Shown here piece after piece: positions 42,443 through 50,296 of a stretch of 64,000 nt of DNA. The position numbers and the translations under genes were made by a program. The DNA lies in assembly GCF_051216895.1 (NCBI RefSeq), contig NZ_JBPKAO010000012.1, positions 62,001 to 126,000 of the forward strand, written 5' to 3'. The notes below the pieces were generated by a model. That model searched no databases. It saw only the letters and a program-made list of their open reading frames with translations, and had not been told where the DNA came from. Positions within the stretch are counted from its first letter, which is position 1. Each line of letters opens with the position of its first letter. This stretch comes from Aquipuribacter sp051216895 (GTDB lineage Bacteria; Actinomycetota; Actinomycetes; Actinomycetales; JBBAYJ01).

Positions 42443-43431
42443 TGGCGAACCTCCGCGCCGGCCTCATCGGCCTGGGGATGATGGGCCGCAACCACGCCCG
42501 GGTGCTGCGCACGATGGACGGCGTCGACCTGGTCGCCGTCGCCGACCCGGGCGGCGACCCCCACGGCGCCGCCGGCAGCCTGGAGCTGCTGCCGGACGTC
42601 CAGGCCCTCATCGCCGCCGGGATCGACATGGCCGTGGTGGCCGTGCCGACCGTGTTCCACGAGGAGGTCACCACGGCGCTGGCCGAGGCGGGCGTCCACG
42701 TCATGGTCGAGAAGCCCCTGGCCCCGGACGAGGCGAGCGCCACCCGCATCGCCGAGGCGTTCTCCTCGCGCGGGCTGGTCGGCTGCGTCGGCCACATCGA
42801 GCGCTTCAACCCTGCGCTGCAGGAGCTCAAGCGCCGCCTCGCCGCCGGCGACCTGGGCGAGCTGTACCAGGTCGTCACCCGCCGCCAGGGCCCGTTCCCG
42901 GCGCGCATCAACGACGTCGGCGTGGTCAAGGACCTGGCGACGCACGACATCGACCTCACCGCCTGGGTGACCGGCCGGTCGTACACCAGCGTGTCCGCGC
43001 GCACCGCCCACCGCAGCGGTCGCGACTTCGAGGACATGGTGGCCGCGGTCGGCATGCTCGAGGGCGACGTCGTGACCAACCACCTGGTCAACTGGCTCAC
43101 CCCGTTCAAGGAGCGCGTCACCGTCGTGACGGGCGAGAAGGGCGCGTTCGTCGCCGACACCCTGGTGTCCGACCTGACGTTCTACGCCAACGGCACCGTC
43201 CCCACCGAGTGGGACTCGGTGGCGTCGTTCCGCGGCGTCAGCGAGGGCGACGTGGTGCGTCCGGCCATCGCCAAGCGGGAGCCCCTGCTGCGCGAGAACG
43301 AGGCGTTCCGCGACGCCGTGCTGGGCAAGGACTCCGACGTCGTGACCATGGAGCAGGGCCTGCGCACCGTCGTGGTCGCCGAGGCCTGCATCACGGCGGC
43401 CCGCGAGGGCCGGGTCGTCGACCTGACCTGA
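42442..43431 (+). CDS. Gfo/Idh/MocA oxidoreductase (WbpB/WlbA-like)
   Basis: 329 residues. The Rossmann NAD(P) motif GLIGLGMMGRNHARVL is at the start and the catalytic EKPL follows VHVMVEKPLA (Lys near residue 91). HIERFNPALQELKRRLAAGDLGELYQV and DLATHDIDLTAWVTG carry the further active-site residues. Members of this subgroup oxidise the 3-OH of UDP-N-acetylglucosaminuronic acid. It shares one base with the aminotransferase stop. The WbpA-type 6-dehydrogenase needed for the first step lies 9 kb downstream at 52313. Confidence 0.87.
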   Translation: MANLRAGLIGLGMMGRNHARVLRTMDGVDLVAVADPGGDPHGAAGSLELLPDVQALIAAGIDMAVVAVPTVFHEEVTTALAEAGVHVMVEKPLAPDEASATRIAEAFSSRGLVGCVGHIERFNPALQELKRRLAAGDLGELYQVVTRRQGPFPARINDVGVVKDLATHDIDLTAWVTGRSYTSVSARTAHRSGRDFEDMVAAVGMLEGDVVTNHLVNWLTPFKERVTVVTGEKGAFVADTLVSDLTFYANGTVPTEWDSVASFRGVSEGDVVRPAIAKREPLLRENEAFRDAVLGKDSDVVTMEQGLRTVVVAEACITAAREGRVVDLT

Positions 43432-43454
43432 GCCGTCCGGGGGGACGGGTCCAC

Positions 43455-43460
43455 TACCCT
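43455..43460 (+). promoter_or_regulatory. -10 box before the leader mini-gene
   Basis: TACCCT seven bases before GTG 43468. The gap is that of a leaderless start, and points to the mini reading frame rather than to ATG 43491. Confidence 0.5.
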
Positions 43461-43467
43461 CGCGGGC

Positions 43468-43494
43468 GTGCCGTCCCCCCAGCCGACCGGATGA
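43468..43494 (+). CDS. Eight-codon leader reading frame
   Basis: GTG CCG TCC ... GGA TGA codes for a possible octapeptide (PSPQPTG after the start). Its stop overlaps the next gene's ATG as ATGA (43491-43494). It begins at the predicted transcription start, so it could be translated as a leaderless start and feed ribosomes to the glycosyltransferase gene, which has no Shine-Dalgarno. Not conserved-checked; short enough to be chance. Confidence 0.35.
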   Translation: MPSPQPTG

Positions 43495-44756
43495 CCGTCG
43501 AGCGCCCGACCGTCCTCGTGCTCGTGCAGTCACCCGTGGTCGGTGACGCGCGGGTCGTCCGGGAGGCCCGGAGCCTGGCGGCGGCGGGCTACCGCGTCGT
43601 CGTGGTCGGCCGGGGCGTCCCGGACGGCGCCGAGGACGTCCTGCCCGGCGTCGAGGTCCACGACGCCGGCCGGTCGCGGGGGCTGTCGCCGGGCGAGCCG
43701 AGCACCCGCCCGGCCCGCCCGGTCCGCCCGGCGGGCCAGGTCCGCCCGGCGAGCCAGGCCGCACGCCGGGGCCTGTTCCCGGCCGCGCGCTGGCTGCTGC
43801 TGCCCGAGCACCGGGCCCTCGTCGAGGCGAGGTGGCGCCGGTCGGCGGCCCGGCTGGTGGCCGACCTCTGGCGCGGTGCTCGCACCGGCCCGGTGGCCGT
43901 CCACGCCCACGACCGCAACACCCTGGCCCTGGCCACGACGCTGGCGCGACGGTGGCACGCGTCCCTGGTCTACGACGCCCACGAGCTGTGGTCCGACCGC
44001 ACCCCGGCCGGTCGACCGGCGCCGGTGCGCGAGCGCGTCGCGACCAGGCGGGAGATGCGGCGGGCCCGACGGGCCGACGCCGTCCTGACCGTCAGCGACG
44101 GCATCGCCGACGTGCTGCGCGGCCGTGGTGTCCGCGACGTCGTCGTGGTGCGCAACACGTTCCCGCTCGGTGCGGACGGCGCGGCGGCCGCCCCGGCCCC
44201 GGCGCCGGACCACCCGCGGCTGGTCTACGCGGGCCGGATCGGGCGGGGACGGGACCTGGAGACCCTGGTCGCGGCCGCCGGGCAGGGCTGCGACGTGCTC
44301 CTGGTGGGGCCGGTCGAGCCCGGCCACCCGGACGCCACCGGCCCCGGGGTGCTGCAGCTGCCCGCCCGCCCGGTCGAGGAGCTGGACGCGCTGTACCGGG
44401 AGAACGGCATCGCGGCGATCACGCTGGACGCCAGCTGCCGCAACCACGAGCTGGCCCTGCCCAACAAGCTGTTCCACGCCGTCCGGGCCGGGGTCCCGGT
44501 GGTGGCCGCCGACCTGCCCGAGATCCGTCGCGTCGTCACCGAGCACGGGCTGGGGGCGCTCTACCGCCCCGGTGACGCCACCTCCCTGGCCACGGCGGCG
44601 CGGACCGTCCTGGCCGGGCACGACCGCTTCCGCGCCGCCGTCGCCACGGCCCGCGGGGCGCTGTCCTGGGAGCACGACGAGTCGACCCTGCTGCAGGTCT
44701 ACCGGTCGTTGCGCCCGCCCGCGTCCCGGCCCGACGCGCCGGCCCCGGCGCCGTGA
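43491..44756 (+). CDS. Glycosyltransferase, GT4-like
   Basis: 421 residues with the two-Rossmann GT-B layout. N-terminal half: TVLVLVQSPVVGDARVVREARSLAAAGYRVVVVGRG, then VHAHDRNTLALATTLARRW and YDAHELWSDRT. C-terminal half: PRLVYAGRIGRGRDLETLVAAAG, CRNHELALPNKLFHAVRAGVPVVAADLPEIRRVV, where the Glu/Asn positions bind the nucleotide sugar. It resembles WbuB- or WlbH-like sugar transferases. An inserted low-complexity Arg/Pro/Ala repeat (RPARPVRPAGQVRPASQ) sits near residue 75. The donor is unknown. ATG 43491 has no Shine-Dalgarno. Confidence 0.82.
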   Translation: MTVERPTVLVLVQSPVVGDARVVREARSLAAAGYRVVVVGRGVPDGAEDVLPGVEVHDAGRSRGLSPGEPSTRPARPVRPAGQVRPASQAARRGLFPAARWLLLPEHRALVEARWRRSAARLVADLWRGARTGPVAVHAHDRNTLALATTLARRWHASLVYDAHELWSDRTPAGRPAPVRERVATRREMRRARRADAVLTVSDGIADVLRGRGVRDVVVVRNTFPLGADGAAAAPAPAPDHPRLVYAGRIGRGRDLETLVAAAGQGCDVLLVGPVEPGHPDATGPGVLQLPARPVEELDALYRENGIAAITLDASCRNHELALPNKLFHAVRAGVPVVAADLPEIRRVVTEHGLGALYRPGDATSLATAARTVLAGHDRFRAAVATARGALSWEHDESTLLQVYRSLRPPASRPDAPAPAP

Positions 44757-46021
44757 GGCCCGGTCGGCTGGCCGTCGTCGTCGGCAACGGGGTCGAGGGC
44801 GACTCCCGGGTGGTGCGCAGCGCGCTGGCCGGGCTCGACGCCGGCTGGCAGGTGCTGGTCCTCGGCCGCAGCAGCACCGGGCAGGTGGAGCACCTGGAGC
44901 TGTCCGGGGTGCCCGTCACCCGGGTACCGGTCACGACGGGTGCCAGCCGCAGCCTCGAGGGACGTCGCCGGCTGCGCGGGCGCGACCGGGCCCTGCCCGG
45001 TCGTCGGCCCCGGCTGGCGCACGGGGCCTGGCGGCTGCTGGACCCCTGGGTGCAGGACCTGGAGCTGGCCCTGGCGCCGGAGCTGGAGGGGTTCCGGCCC
45101 GACGTCGTCCACGCCCACGACCGTCACACCCTGCCCCTGGTCGGGCGCAGCAGCGCGGTGCTCGCGGCCGCCGGTCACCGCAACGCCTGGGTCCTGGACG
45201 CGCACGAGGACGTCTCGGCCACGGCGGCCCGCGGGGCCGGCGGGCTGCGGGGACGGGCCCGGACCGCCATGGTCGTCGGCGAGCAGGCCGAGATGGTCGC
45301 CCTCGCCGACGCCGTCGTCACGGTGTCGGAGCCGCTGGCGCAGAAGCTGCAGGAGGACCACCGCCTGCCGCAGCGGCCCACGGTGGTGCTCAACTCCCCG
45401 CTGCCGCCCCCGCCGGGCCCGGACCCCCACCCGGGCGGGGTCCGGGCGGCGGCCGGCGTGGCCGCGGACGTCCCGCTGCTGGTCTACGTGGGCGGCTGCG
45501 CCCCCCAGCGCGGGGTGGCCACCCTGGTCGACGCCGTCGCCGCCTCCCCGCCGTGGCACCTGGCCCTGGTGGCGTCCGAGGACGACCGCGACGCCACCGC
45601 CCTGCTCGCCCGGGCCGCCGCCGCCGGCGCCGGGGCGCGGGTGCACCGCGTGGCCTACGTCGAGCCCGAACGGGTCGCCGCGTTCCTGCGCAGCGCCGAC
45701 CTGGGCGTCGTGCCCCTGCTGCACCGGCCCAACCACGAGATCTCGCTGGTCACCAAGTACCTGGAGTACCTGCACGCGGGCCTCCCGGTGGTGGTGAGCG
45801 ACGTCCGCGAGATGGCCCGCTTCACCACCGACCACGGCCTGGGCACGGTGTTCCCGGCCGGTGACGCCGCGGGGCTGGCCGCGGCGGTCACCGACGCGCT
45901 GGCGCGGGGCCCGGCGCTGCGGGCGGCGGTCGCGGCCAGCCCCGCGGTCGCGGCCACCGCCTGGCCCGCCCAGGCGCGCACGCTCGCCTCGGTCTACGCC
46001 CGGGTCCGTCCCGACGCCTGA
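44753..46021 (+). CDS. Glycosyltransferase, GT4-like
   Basis: 422 residues, clearly related to the preceding gene, which suggests an old duplication. RLAVVVGNGVEGDSRVVRSALAGLDAGWQVLVLGRS starts it, with VVHAHDRHTLPLVGRSSAVL and WVLDAHEDVSATAARG in the acceptor half. The donor half has VPLLVYVGGCAPQRGVATLVDAVAA and NHEISLVTKYLEYLHAGLPVVVSDVREMARF. The GTG start overlaps the previous stop as GTGA, so the two are translated together. Acceptor and donor are unknown. Confidence 0.82.
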   Translation: MRPGRLAVVVGNGVEGDSRVVRSALAGLDAGWQVLVLGRSSTGQVEHLELSGVPVTRVPVTTGASRSLEGRRRLRGRDRALPGRRPRLAHGAWRLLDPWVQDLELALAPELEGFRPDVVHAHDRHTLPLVGRSSAVLAAAGHRNAWVLDAHEDVSATAARGAGGLRGRARTAMVVGEQAEMVALADAVVTVSEPLAQKLQEDHRLPQRPTVVLNSPLPPPPGPDPHPGGVRAAAGVAADVPLLVYVGGCAPQRGVATLVDAVAASPPWHLALVASEDDRDATALLARAAAAGAGARVHRVAYVEPERVAAFLRSADLGVVPLLHRPNHEISLVTKYLEYLHAGLPVVVSDVREMARFTTDHGLGTVFPAGDAAGLAAAVTDALARGPALRAAVAASPAVAATAWPAQARTLASVYARVRPDA

Positions 46022-46060
46022 GTCAGGCCGCGGCCGACCGGGCGCCCACCGGCCCGGCGG

Positions 46061-46066
46061 TACAGT
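46061..46066 (+). promoter_or_regulatory. -10 box before the third glycosyltransferase
   Basis: TACAGT, eight bases before ATG 46075, in a 53-base gap with no Shine-Dalgarno. Probably an internal, leaderless promoter inside the cluster. Confidence 0.5.
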
Positions 46067-46074
46067 CGCGCCCG

Positions 46075-47400
46075 ATGTCCACCACACCCTCCGGGCGCAG
46101 GCCACGCGTCCTGTACCTGGCGTTCTACTTCCCGCCCACCCGCGCGAGCGGGGTTTTCCGCGCCCGCGCCACGGCCAACCACCTGGCCGAGCAGGGCTGG
46201 GACGTCACCGTCCACACGGCGCCGCGGAAGTTCTTCACCGAGTACATCGACTCCTGCGACGACACCCTCGAGGCGACGGTGCACCCCGACGTCCGCGTCG
46301 TCCGCCCGGGGATGAGCTTCTACCGGTGGACCACCGACATCCGCGCCTACGGCCGGTTCCGGGGAACCTTCCCCGCGCTGGCCACGGCCCTGCACCGGTT
46401 CCAGACCGAGCGCTTGTTCCCCGAGCACTACGCCTCCTGGATCCCCCGCGTCGTGGCCCGCGCCCTGCTCGAGCACCGTCGTCGTCGCTACGACGTCGTG
46501 GTCGCGACGGGCAACCCGTTCGCGTCGTTCGCGGCCGCCTGGGTGCTGCACAAGGTGCTGCGGATCCCCTACGTCGTCGACTACCGGGACGCGTGGACGT
46601 TCAACCAGTTCACCGAGGAGCTCAAGTACCCGCCGGGCCACGACGCCTGGACCTGGGAGGAGCGGGTGCTGCGCGAGGCGTCCGAGGTCGTGTTCGTCAA
46701 CGACGGGATGCGGCAGTGGTACGCCGAGCGCTACCCGTTCGCGGCGGACGCCATGACCGTGGTGCCCAACGGCTGGGAGCCGGAGTTCCTCGACGGGCTC
46801 GCCCCCGCGACCGCCCCGCCCGAGCGCCCGCTGCGCTTCGGGTACGTGGGCACCGTGACCGACGCCATGCCGATCGAGGAGCTGTTCGCGGGCTGGCGGA
46901 TCGCCCGCGAGCACCCCGCCCTGGCCGGGGCGACGCTCCACGTCCACGGCCACCTCGGCTTCTTCCCCGGCCACGTCCCGGTCCTGCTGGACCGGATGCC
47001 CACCGAGGAGGGCATCGGCGTCTCCTACGACGGCCCGGCCGACAAGGCCGACGTGGCCGCGGTGTACGACTCGCTGGACGTGCTCCTGTTCTGGGTGCCG
47101 GGCGCCCGCTACGTGACCTCGGGGAAGGTGTTCGAGTACATGGCCACCGGCAAGCCGATCGTGTCGGTCCACGACCCGCAGATCGCGGCCGTGGACGTCC
47201 TCCAGGGGCACCCGCGCTGGGTCCCCACGCCGTCGCTGTCCGCGCAGGACGTGGCCGCCTCGCTCGTCGCCGGGGCCGAGATGGCCCGCAGCACGACCCA
47301 GCCGGACCTCGACCGTGCCCGCGAGCACGCGGCCCGGTACACCCGCTCGGCGGTCTTCACCCCGTTCGAGGAGCGGCTGAGGGAGCTGACCCGTGCCTGA
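46075..47400 (+). CDS. Glycosyltransferase, GT4-like
   Basis: 441 residues. RVLYLAFYFPPTRASGVFRARATANHLAEQGWDVTV is the standard acceptor-side start. VVVATGNPFASFAAAWVLHKVLRIPYVVDYRDAWTF follows, then EERVLREASEVVFVNDGMRQWYAERYP. The donor half has PLRFGYVGTVTDAMPIEELFAGWRIAREHPALAGATLHVHGHLGF and GARYVTSGKVFEYMATGKPIVSVHDP. It is of the group found in capsule and O-antigen clusters. The stop overlaps the next start by eight bases, so the downstream, broken gene would be coupled to it. Confidence 0.84.
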   Translation: MSTTPSGRRPRVLYLAFYFPPTRASGVFRARATANHLAEQGWDVTVHTAPRKFFTEYIDSCDDTLEATVHPDVRVVRPGMSFYRWTTDIRAYGRFRGTFPALATALHRFQTERLFPEHYASWIPRVVARALLEHRRRRYDVVVATGNPFASFAAAWVLHKVLRIPYVVDYRDAWTFNQFTEELKYPPGHDAWTWEERVLREASEVVFVNDGMRQWYAERYPFAADAMTVVPNGWEPEFLDGLAPATAPPERPLRFGYVGTVTDAMPIEELFAGWRIAREHPALAGATLHVHGHLGFFPGHVPVLLDRMPTEEGIGVSYDGPADKADVAAVYDSLDVLLFWVPGARYVTSGKVFEYMATGKPIVSVHDPQIAAVDVLQGHPRWVPTPSLSAQDVAASLVAGAEMARSTTQPDLDRAREHAARYTRSAVFTPFEERLRELTRA

Positions 47401-48723
47401 CCTCACCGTCACCACCCCCTGGTACCCCTGCGTCAACAACCCGTTCGCCGGGTCGTTCGTGCAGAGCGCCGTCGAGGCCGTCGCCCCGCGGCTCGACCAC
47501 GTCACGGTCGTCCACTCCGAGGACTACCCCACCCCGGCGGACCGGGTGGGCTCCGGCCTCGTCCGCACGCTGTTCCACCGCCTCGTCGACGGCCCCGGGG
47601 CCCGCGTCCCGATCGCCCCCGTCCGGGTGCACGAGGCCGACCTGGTGCGCGTGCCGGCCCCCGTGGTGCCCTCCCGCGACTACGCCCAGCACGCCCGCAC
47701 CCACGAGGCCTCGGTCCGGGCCGCGCTGCCGGGCGGGCGGATCGACTCCGACCGAGGCCTCGGTCCGGGCCGCGCTGCCGGGCGGGCGGATCGACTCCGA
47801 CCGAGGCCTCGGTCCGGGCCGCGCTGCCGGGCGGGCGGATCGACTCCGACGTCGTCCACGGCCACGTCGGCACCTACGGCGGCTGGGTCGCCGTGCAGCT
47901 GGCCCGCCCCGGCGCGCGCGTCTTCGTCACCGAGCACGCCACGTTCCTGGACCGCATCCTCGCCCAGCCCGCCGCCCGGGCGATGTACGGGCAGGTGATC
48001 GACCGCTGCACGACGTTCTTCTGCGTCAGCGAGGTGCTGCGCGGCAAGGTGGTCACGGCGTTCCCCCAGCACGAGGCCAAGGTCGTCGTGGTGCCCAACG
48101 CGGTGGCGGTCGAACGCATCCCGATGCGCCCGCGACCGGTGTCCGAGCTGCGCCGGTGGCTGTACCTGGGGCGGCTGCTGGAGCACAAGGGCGTCCGCCG
48201 CCTGCTGGAGTCCTTCGCCGTGTGCGCCCTGGACGACCCCGACCTGGAGCTGACCATGGTCGGCGGTGGCCGGCTGCTGCCGGAGCTGCGGGACCGCGCC
48301 GCCGCGCTCGGGCTCGCCGACCGGGTCCACCTGCCCGGTCCCGTCCCCCACGAGCAGGTCGTCGACCTGCTCCACGACTCCGACCTGCTGGTGCACCTGA
48401 GCACGTACGAGACCTTCGGCATGACGGTCGTGGAGGCCGTGGCGTCGGGGCTGCCCGTCCTCGTCACCCGCAGCGGCGGCCCCGAGGAGACGCTGGCCGG
48501 CGTCGAGCACCTGGCCGGCGCCACCGTGGCCGTCGAGGGCGGCACGGTCGAGGTGGTCCGGGCCTACCGCGAGCTGGTCCGACGGCTGCCGGCGCTCGAC
48601 CTGCCCGCCGCCCGCGAGGTGATGGCCGCCCGGTACGGCCAGCAGGCGGTCGCCACGCAGCTGATGGCCCACTACACCGGCACACCCGGTGCCACCGCGA
48701 CCCGGGAGGTCCCCCAGCCATGA
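47393..48723 (+). pseudogene. Glycosyltransferase gene, frameshifted by a 49-bp triplication
   Basis: GTG 47393 opens a GT-B glycosyltransferase: TVTTPWYPCVNNPFAGSFVQSAVEAVAP ... DYAQHARTHEASVRAALPGGRIDSD. At 47752 the frame is lost because a 49-bp unit is present three times (47704-47850), adding 98 bases. The first frame runs on to a stop at 47998 (201 residues). After the third copy the normal frame resumes (VVHGHVGTYGGWVAVQLARPG) and continues to 48723 with VPNAVAVERIP, LYLGRLLEHKGVRRLLESFA and STYETFGMTVVEAVASGLPVLVTRSGGPEE. With one copy the gene would be 410 residues and intact. GTG 47893 might give a 276-residue C-terminal piece. Confidence 0.9.
47704..47850. repeat. Perfect 49-bp tandem triplication
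   Basis: Copies at 47704-47752, 47753-47801 and 47802-47850 are identical base for base. Each begins with CGAGGCCTCG, a 10-bp perfect palindrome that could help slippage. Since 49 is not a multiple of three, copy number sets the reading frame of the host gene. Confidence 0.97.
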
Positions 48724-49334
48724 AGGTCCTGTTCCTGGCCCTGACCCACATCCGCGCCGCGGCCATCAAGCGGCACAGCCACTTCCTGCTCGAGCACGGC
48801 GTCGACGTGGTGCTCATCACCGGTGCCCGTGAGCCCTGGGACGCCGAGGGCCTGGACGAGCGGGTCCAGGTGCACACCCTGGAGCAGGGCGAGGCCCGCA
48901 ACCCCGTGCTCCGCGTGGAGCGGCTCGTCATCCACGCCCCGCGCTTCCTGCTGGGGCTGCTGCAGCGGCTGCTGGGCCGCCGCTCCGGGCCGGTGGACGC
49001 GGTGCGGGCCCGCTACGACCGGCTGGCGCAGGCCTTCCACCGACGCGTGTTCATGCGGGGCTACCGGGTGCTGCGGCCCTGGCTGCTGTGGCGCGTGGCC
49101 CGCCGGGACGTCCTGCCCCGCCTGGACGTGGCGTCCTTCGACGAGGTCGTCGTGGGCGACTCCCACGCCATCCCCCTGGGGTGGCACCTGGCCCGGCTGC
49201 ACCCGGACCTCAAGGTGGGGTTCTCCTTGGACCGCGCGGCCTACGGCGACGCCACCGACCCCGGCGACCCCGAGGTGGACACGGCGGCCGACGGCTCGCC
49301 GGGCGACGTGCGGGTCAACGCCAGCGACCTGTGA
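48720..49334 (+). CDS. Protein of unknown function in the polysaccharide cluster
   Basis: 204 residues, ATG overlapping the previous stop as ATGA. The N-terminus KVLFLALTHIRAAAIKRHSHFLLEHGVDVVLITG resembles the first strand and helix of a GT-B glycosyltransferase acceptor domain. A basic helical region follows (RFLLGLLQRLLGRRSGPVDAVRARYDRLAQAFHRRVFMRGYRVLRPWLLWRV). Then comes FDEVVVGDSHAIPLGWHLARLHPDLKVGFSLDRAAYG. No donor-binding half is present, so if it is a glycosyltransferase it is only half of one. No known family recognised. A helper, or a degenerate enzyme, are both possible. Confidence 0.65.
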   Translation: MKVLFLALTHIRAAAIKRHSHFLLEHGVDVVLITGAREPWDAEGLDERVQVHTLEQGEARNPVLRVERLVIHAPRFLLGLLQRLLGRRSGPVDAVRARYDRLAQAFHRRVFMRGYRVLRPWLLWRVARRDVLPRLDVASFDEVVVGDSHAIPLGWHLARLHPDLKVGFSLDRAAYGDATDPGDPEVDTAADGSPGDVRVNASDL

Positions 49335-49350
49335 GCCTGACCGTCACGGG

Positions 49351-49356
49351 TACGCT
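49351..49356 (+). promoter_or_regulatory. Possible -10 box for the ABC exporter genes
   Basis: TACGCT, 17 bases after the previous stop, would give a leader of about 72 bases before the Wzm gene at 49436. It is weak on its own. Confidence 0.35.
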
Positions 49357-49435
49357 GCGAGCGGTCGGGCCGTCTGTCTGAGCACTCGGACCCGGAGCAA
49401 CCACCCCTGAGGCAGACGACGAGAGGCGCCACCGG

Positions 49436-50296
49436 ATGAGCACAGCCGTGAGAGGCCCCGACAACGAGGTGCAGGTCTACAAGCCGCACCGCGCCGGGCT
49501 TCCCCCGCTGCGCCCGTACTTCCGGGACCTGTGGGGCCGGCGGCAGTTCGCGAGCGAGCTGAGCCGGGCCACCATGCGGGCCGCCAACAGCACGACGTTC
49601 TTCGGGCGGCTGTGGCTGGTCCTCAACCCGCTGCTGCTGGCGGCGGTCTACTACGTCCTCATCGTCATCATCAGCGGCAGCGGCGGGGTCGACCGCCTGC
49701 TCAACCTCATCGCGGGGCTGTTCCTCTTCTACTTCGTGTCCAGCGCGATGACGACCGGCGCGTCGTCGGTGACCAGCAGCGGCAAGCTGGTCTCCACCAC
49801 GGCGTTCCCGCGCCTGCTGATGCCGCTGTCGGCCGTGCGGACCGCGTTCTACCGGTTCCTGCCCGCCCTGGTCGTCTACTTCCCGATCCACATCGCCGCC
49901 GGCGGCCCCTGGTCCTTCAGGATGCTCCTGTCGGTCGTGTTCCTGGCCTACGCCGTGGTGTTCGCCGCCGGTCTGGCCTCGCTGTTCGCGGTCCTGCAGG
50001 TCTACTTCCGCGACACCAGCAGCTTCCTGCCCTACTTCGCGCGGCTGTGGCTCTACCTGTCACCGGTGCTGTGGCTGGAGAGCGACGTGGCCGAGCGGTT
50101 CGGCGAGACCGCTGCCCGCTTCGCCCAGGTCAACCCGCTCTACAGCATCATCGGCGGCTGGACGGACCTGGTCGTGCGCTCCGAGATGCCCCCGCCCGCG
50201 TTCTGGCTCTTCGGCCTGCTGTGGGCGCTCGTCGCGGCCCTGCTCGGCTCCACCATGTTCATGTCCCGGGAGCGTGATTTCTCTGTCCGTCTCTGA
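49436..50296 (+). CDS. wzm: Polysaccharide ABC exporter permease (Wzm/TagG-like)
   Basis: 286 residues with six membrane segments in the ABC-2 export arrangement. The amphipathic N-terminal helix DLWGRRQFASELSRATMRAANSTTFFGRLWLVLNPLLLAAVYYVLIVI, the gate region LFLFYFVSSAMTTGASSVTSSGKLVSTTAFPRLLMPLSAV and the later LQVYFRDTSSFLPYFARLWLYLSPVLWLES match TagG/Wzm proteins. They carry lipid-linked glycans across the membrane. The next gene, overlapping by 23 bases, is its ATPase. Together they make this an ABC-dependent, rather than Wzx/Wzy, polysaccharide pathway. Confidence 0.9.
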   Translation: MSTAVRGPDNEVQVYKPHRAGLPPLRPYFRDLWGRRQFASELSRATMRAANSTTFFGRLWLVLNPLLLAAVYYVLIVIISGSGGVDRLLNLIAGLFLFYFVSSAMTTGASSVTSSGKLVSTTAFPRLLMPLSAVRTAFYRFLPALVVYFPIHIAAGGPWSFRMLLSVVFLAYAVVFAAGLASLFAVLQVYFRDTSSFLPYFARLWLYLSPVLWLESDVAERFGETAARFAQVNPLYSIIGGWTDLVVRSEMPPPAFWLFGLLWALVAALLGSTMFMSRERDFSVRL

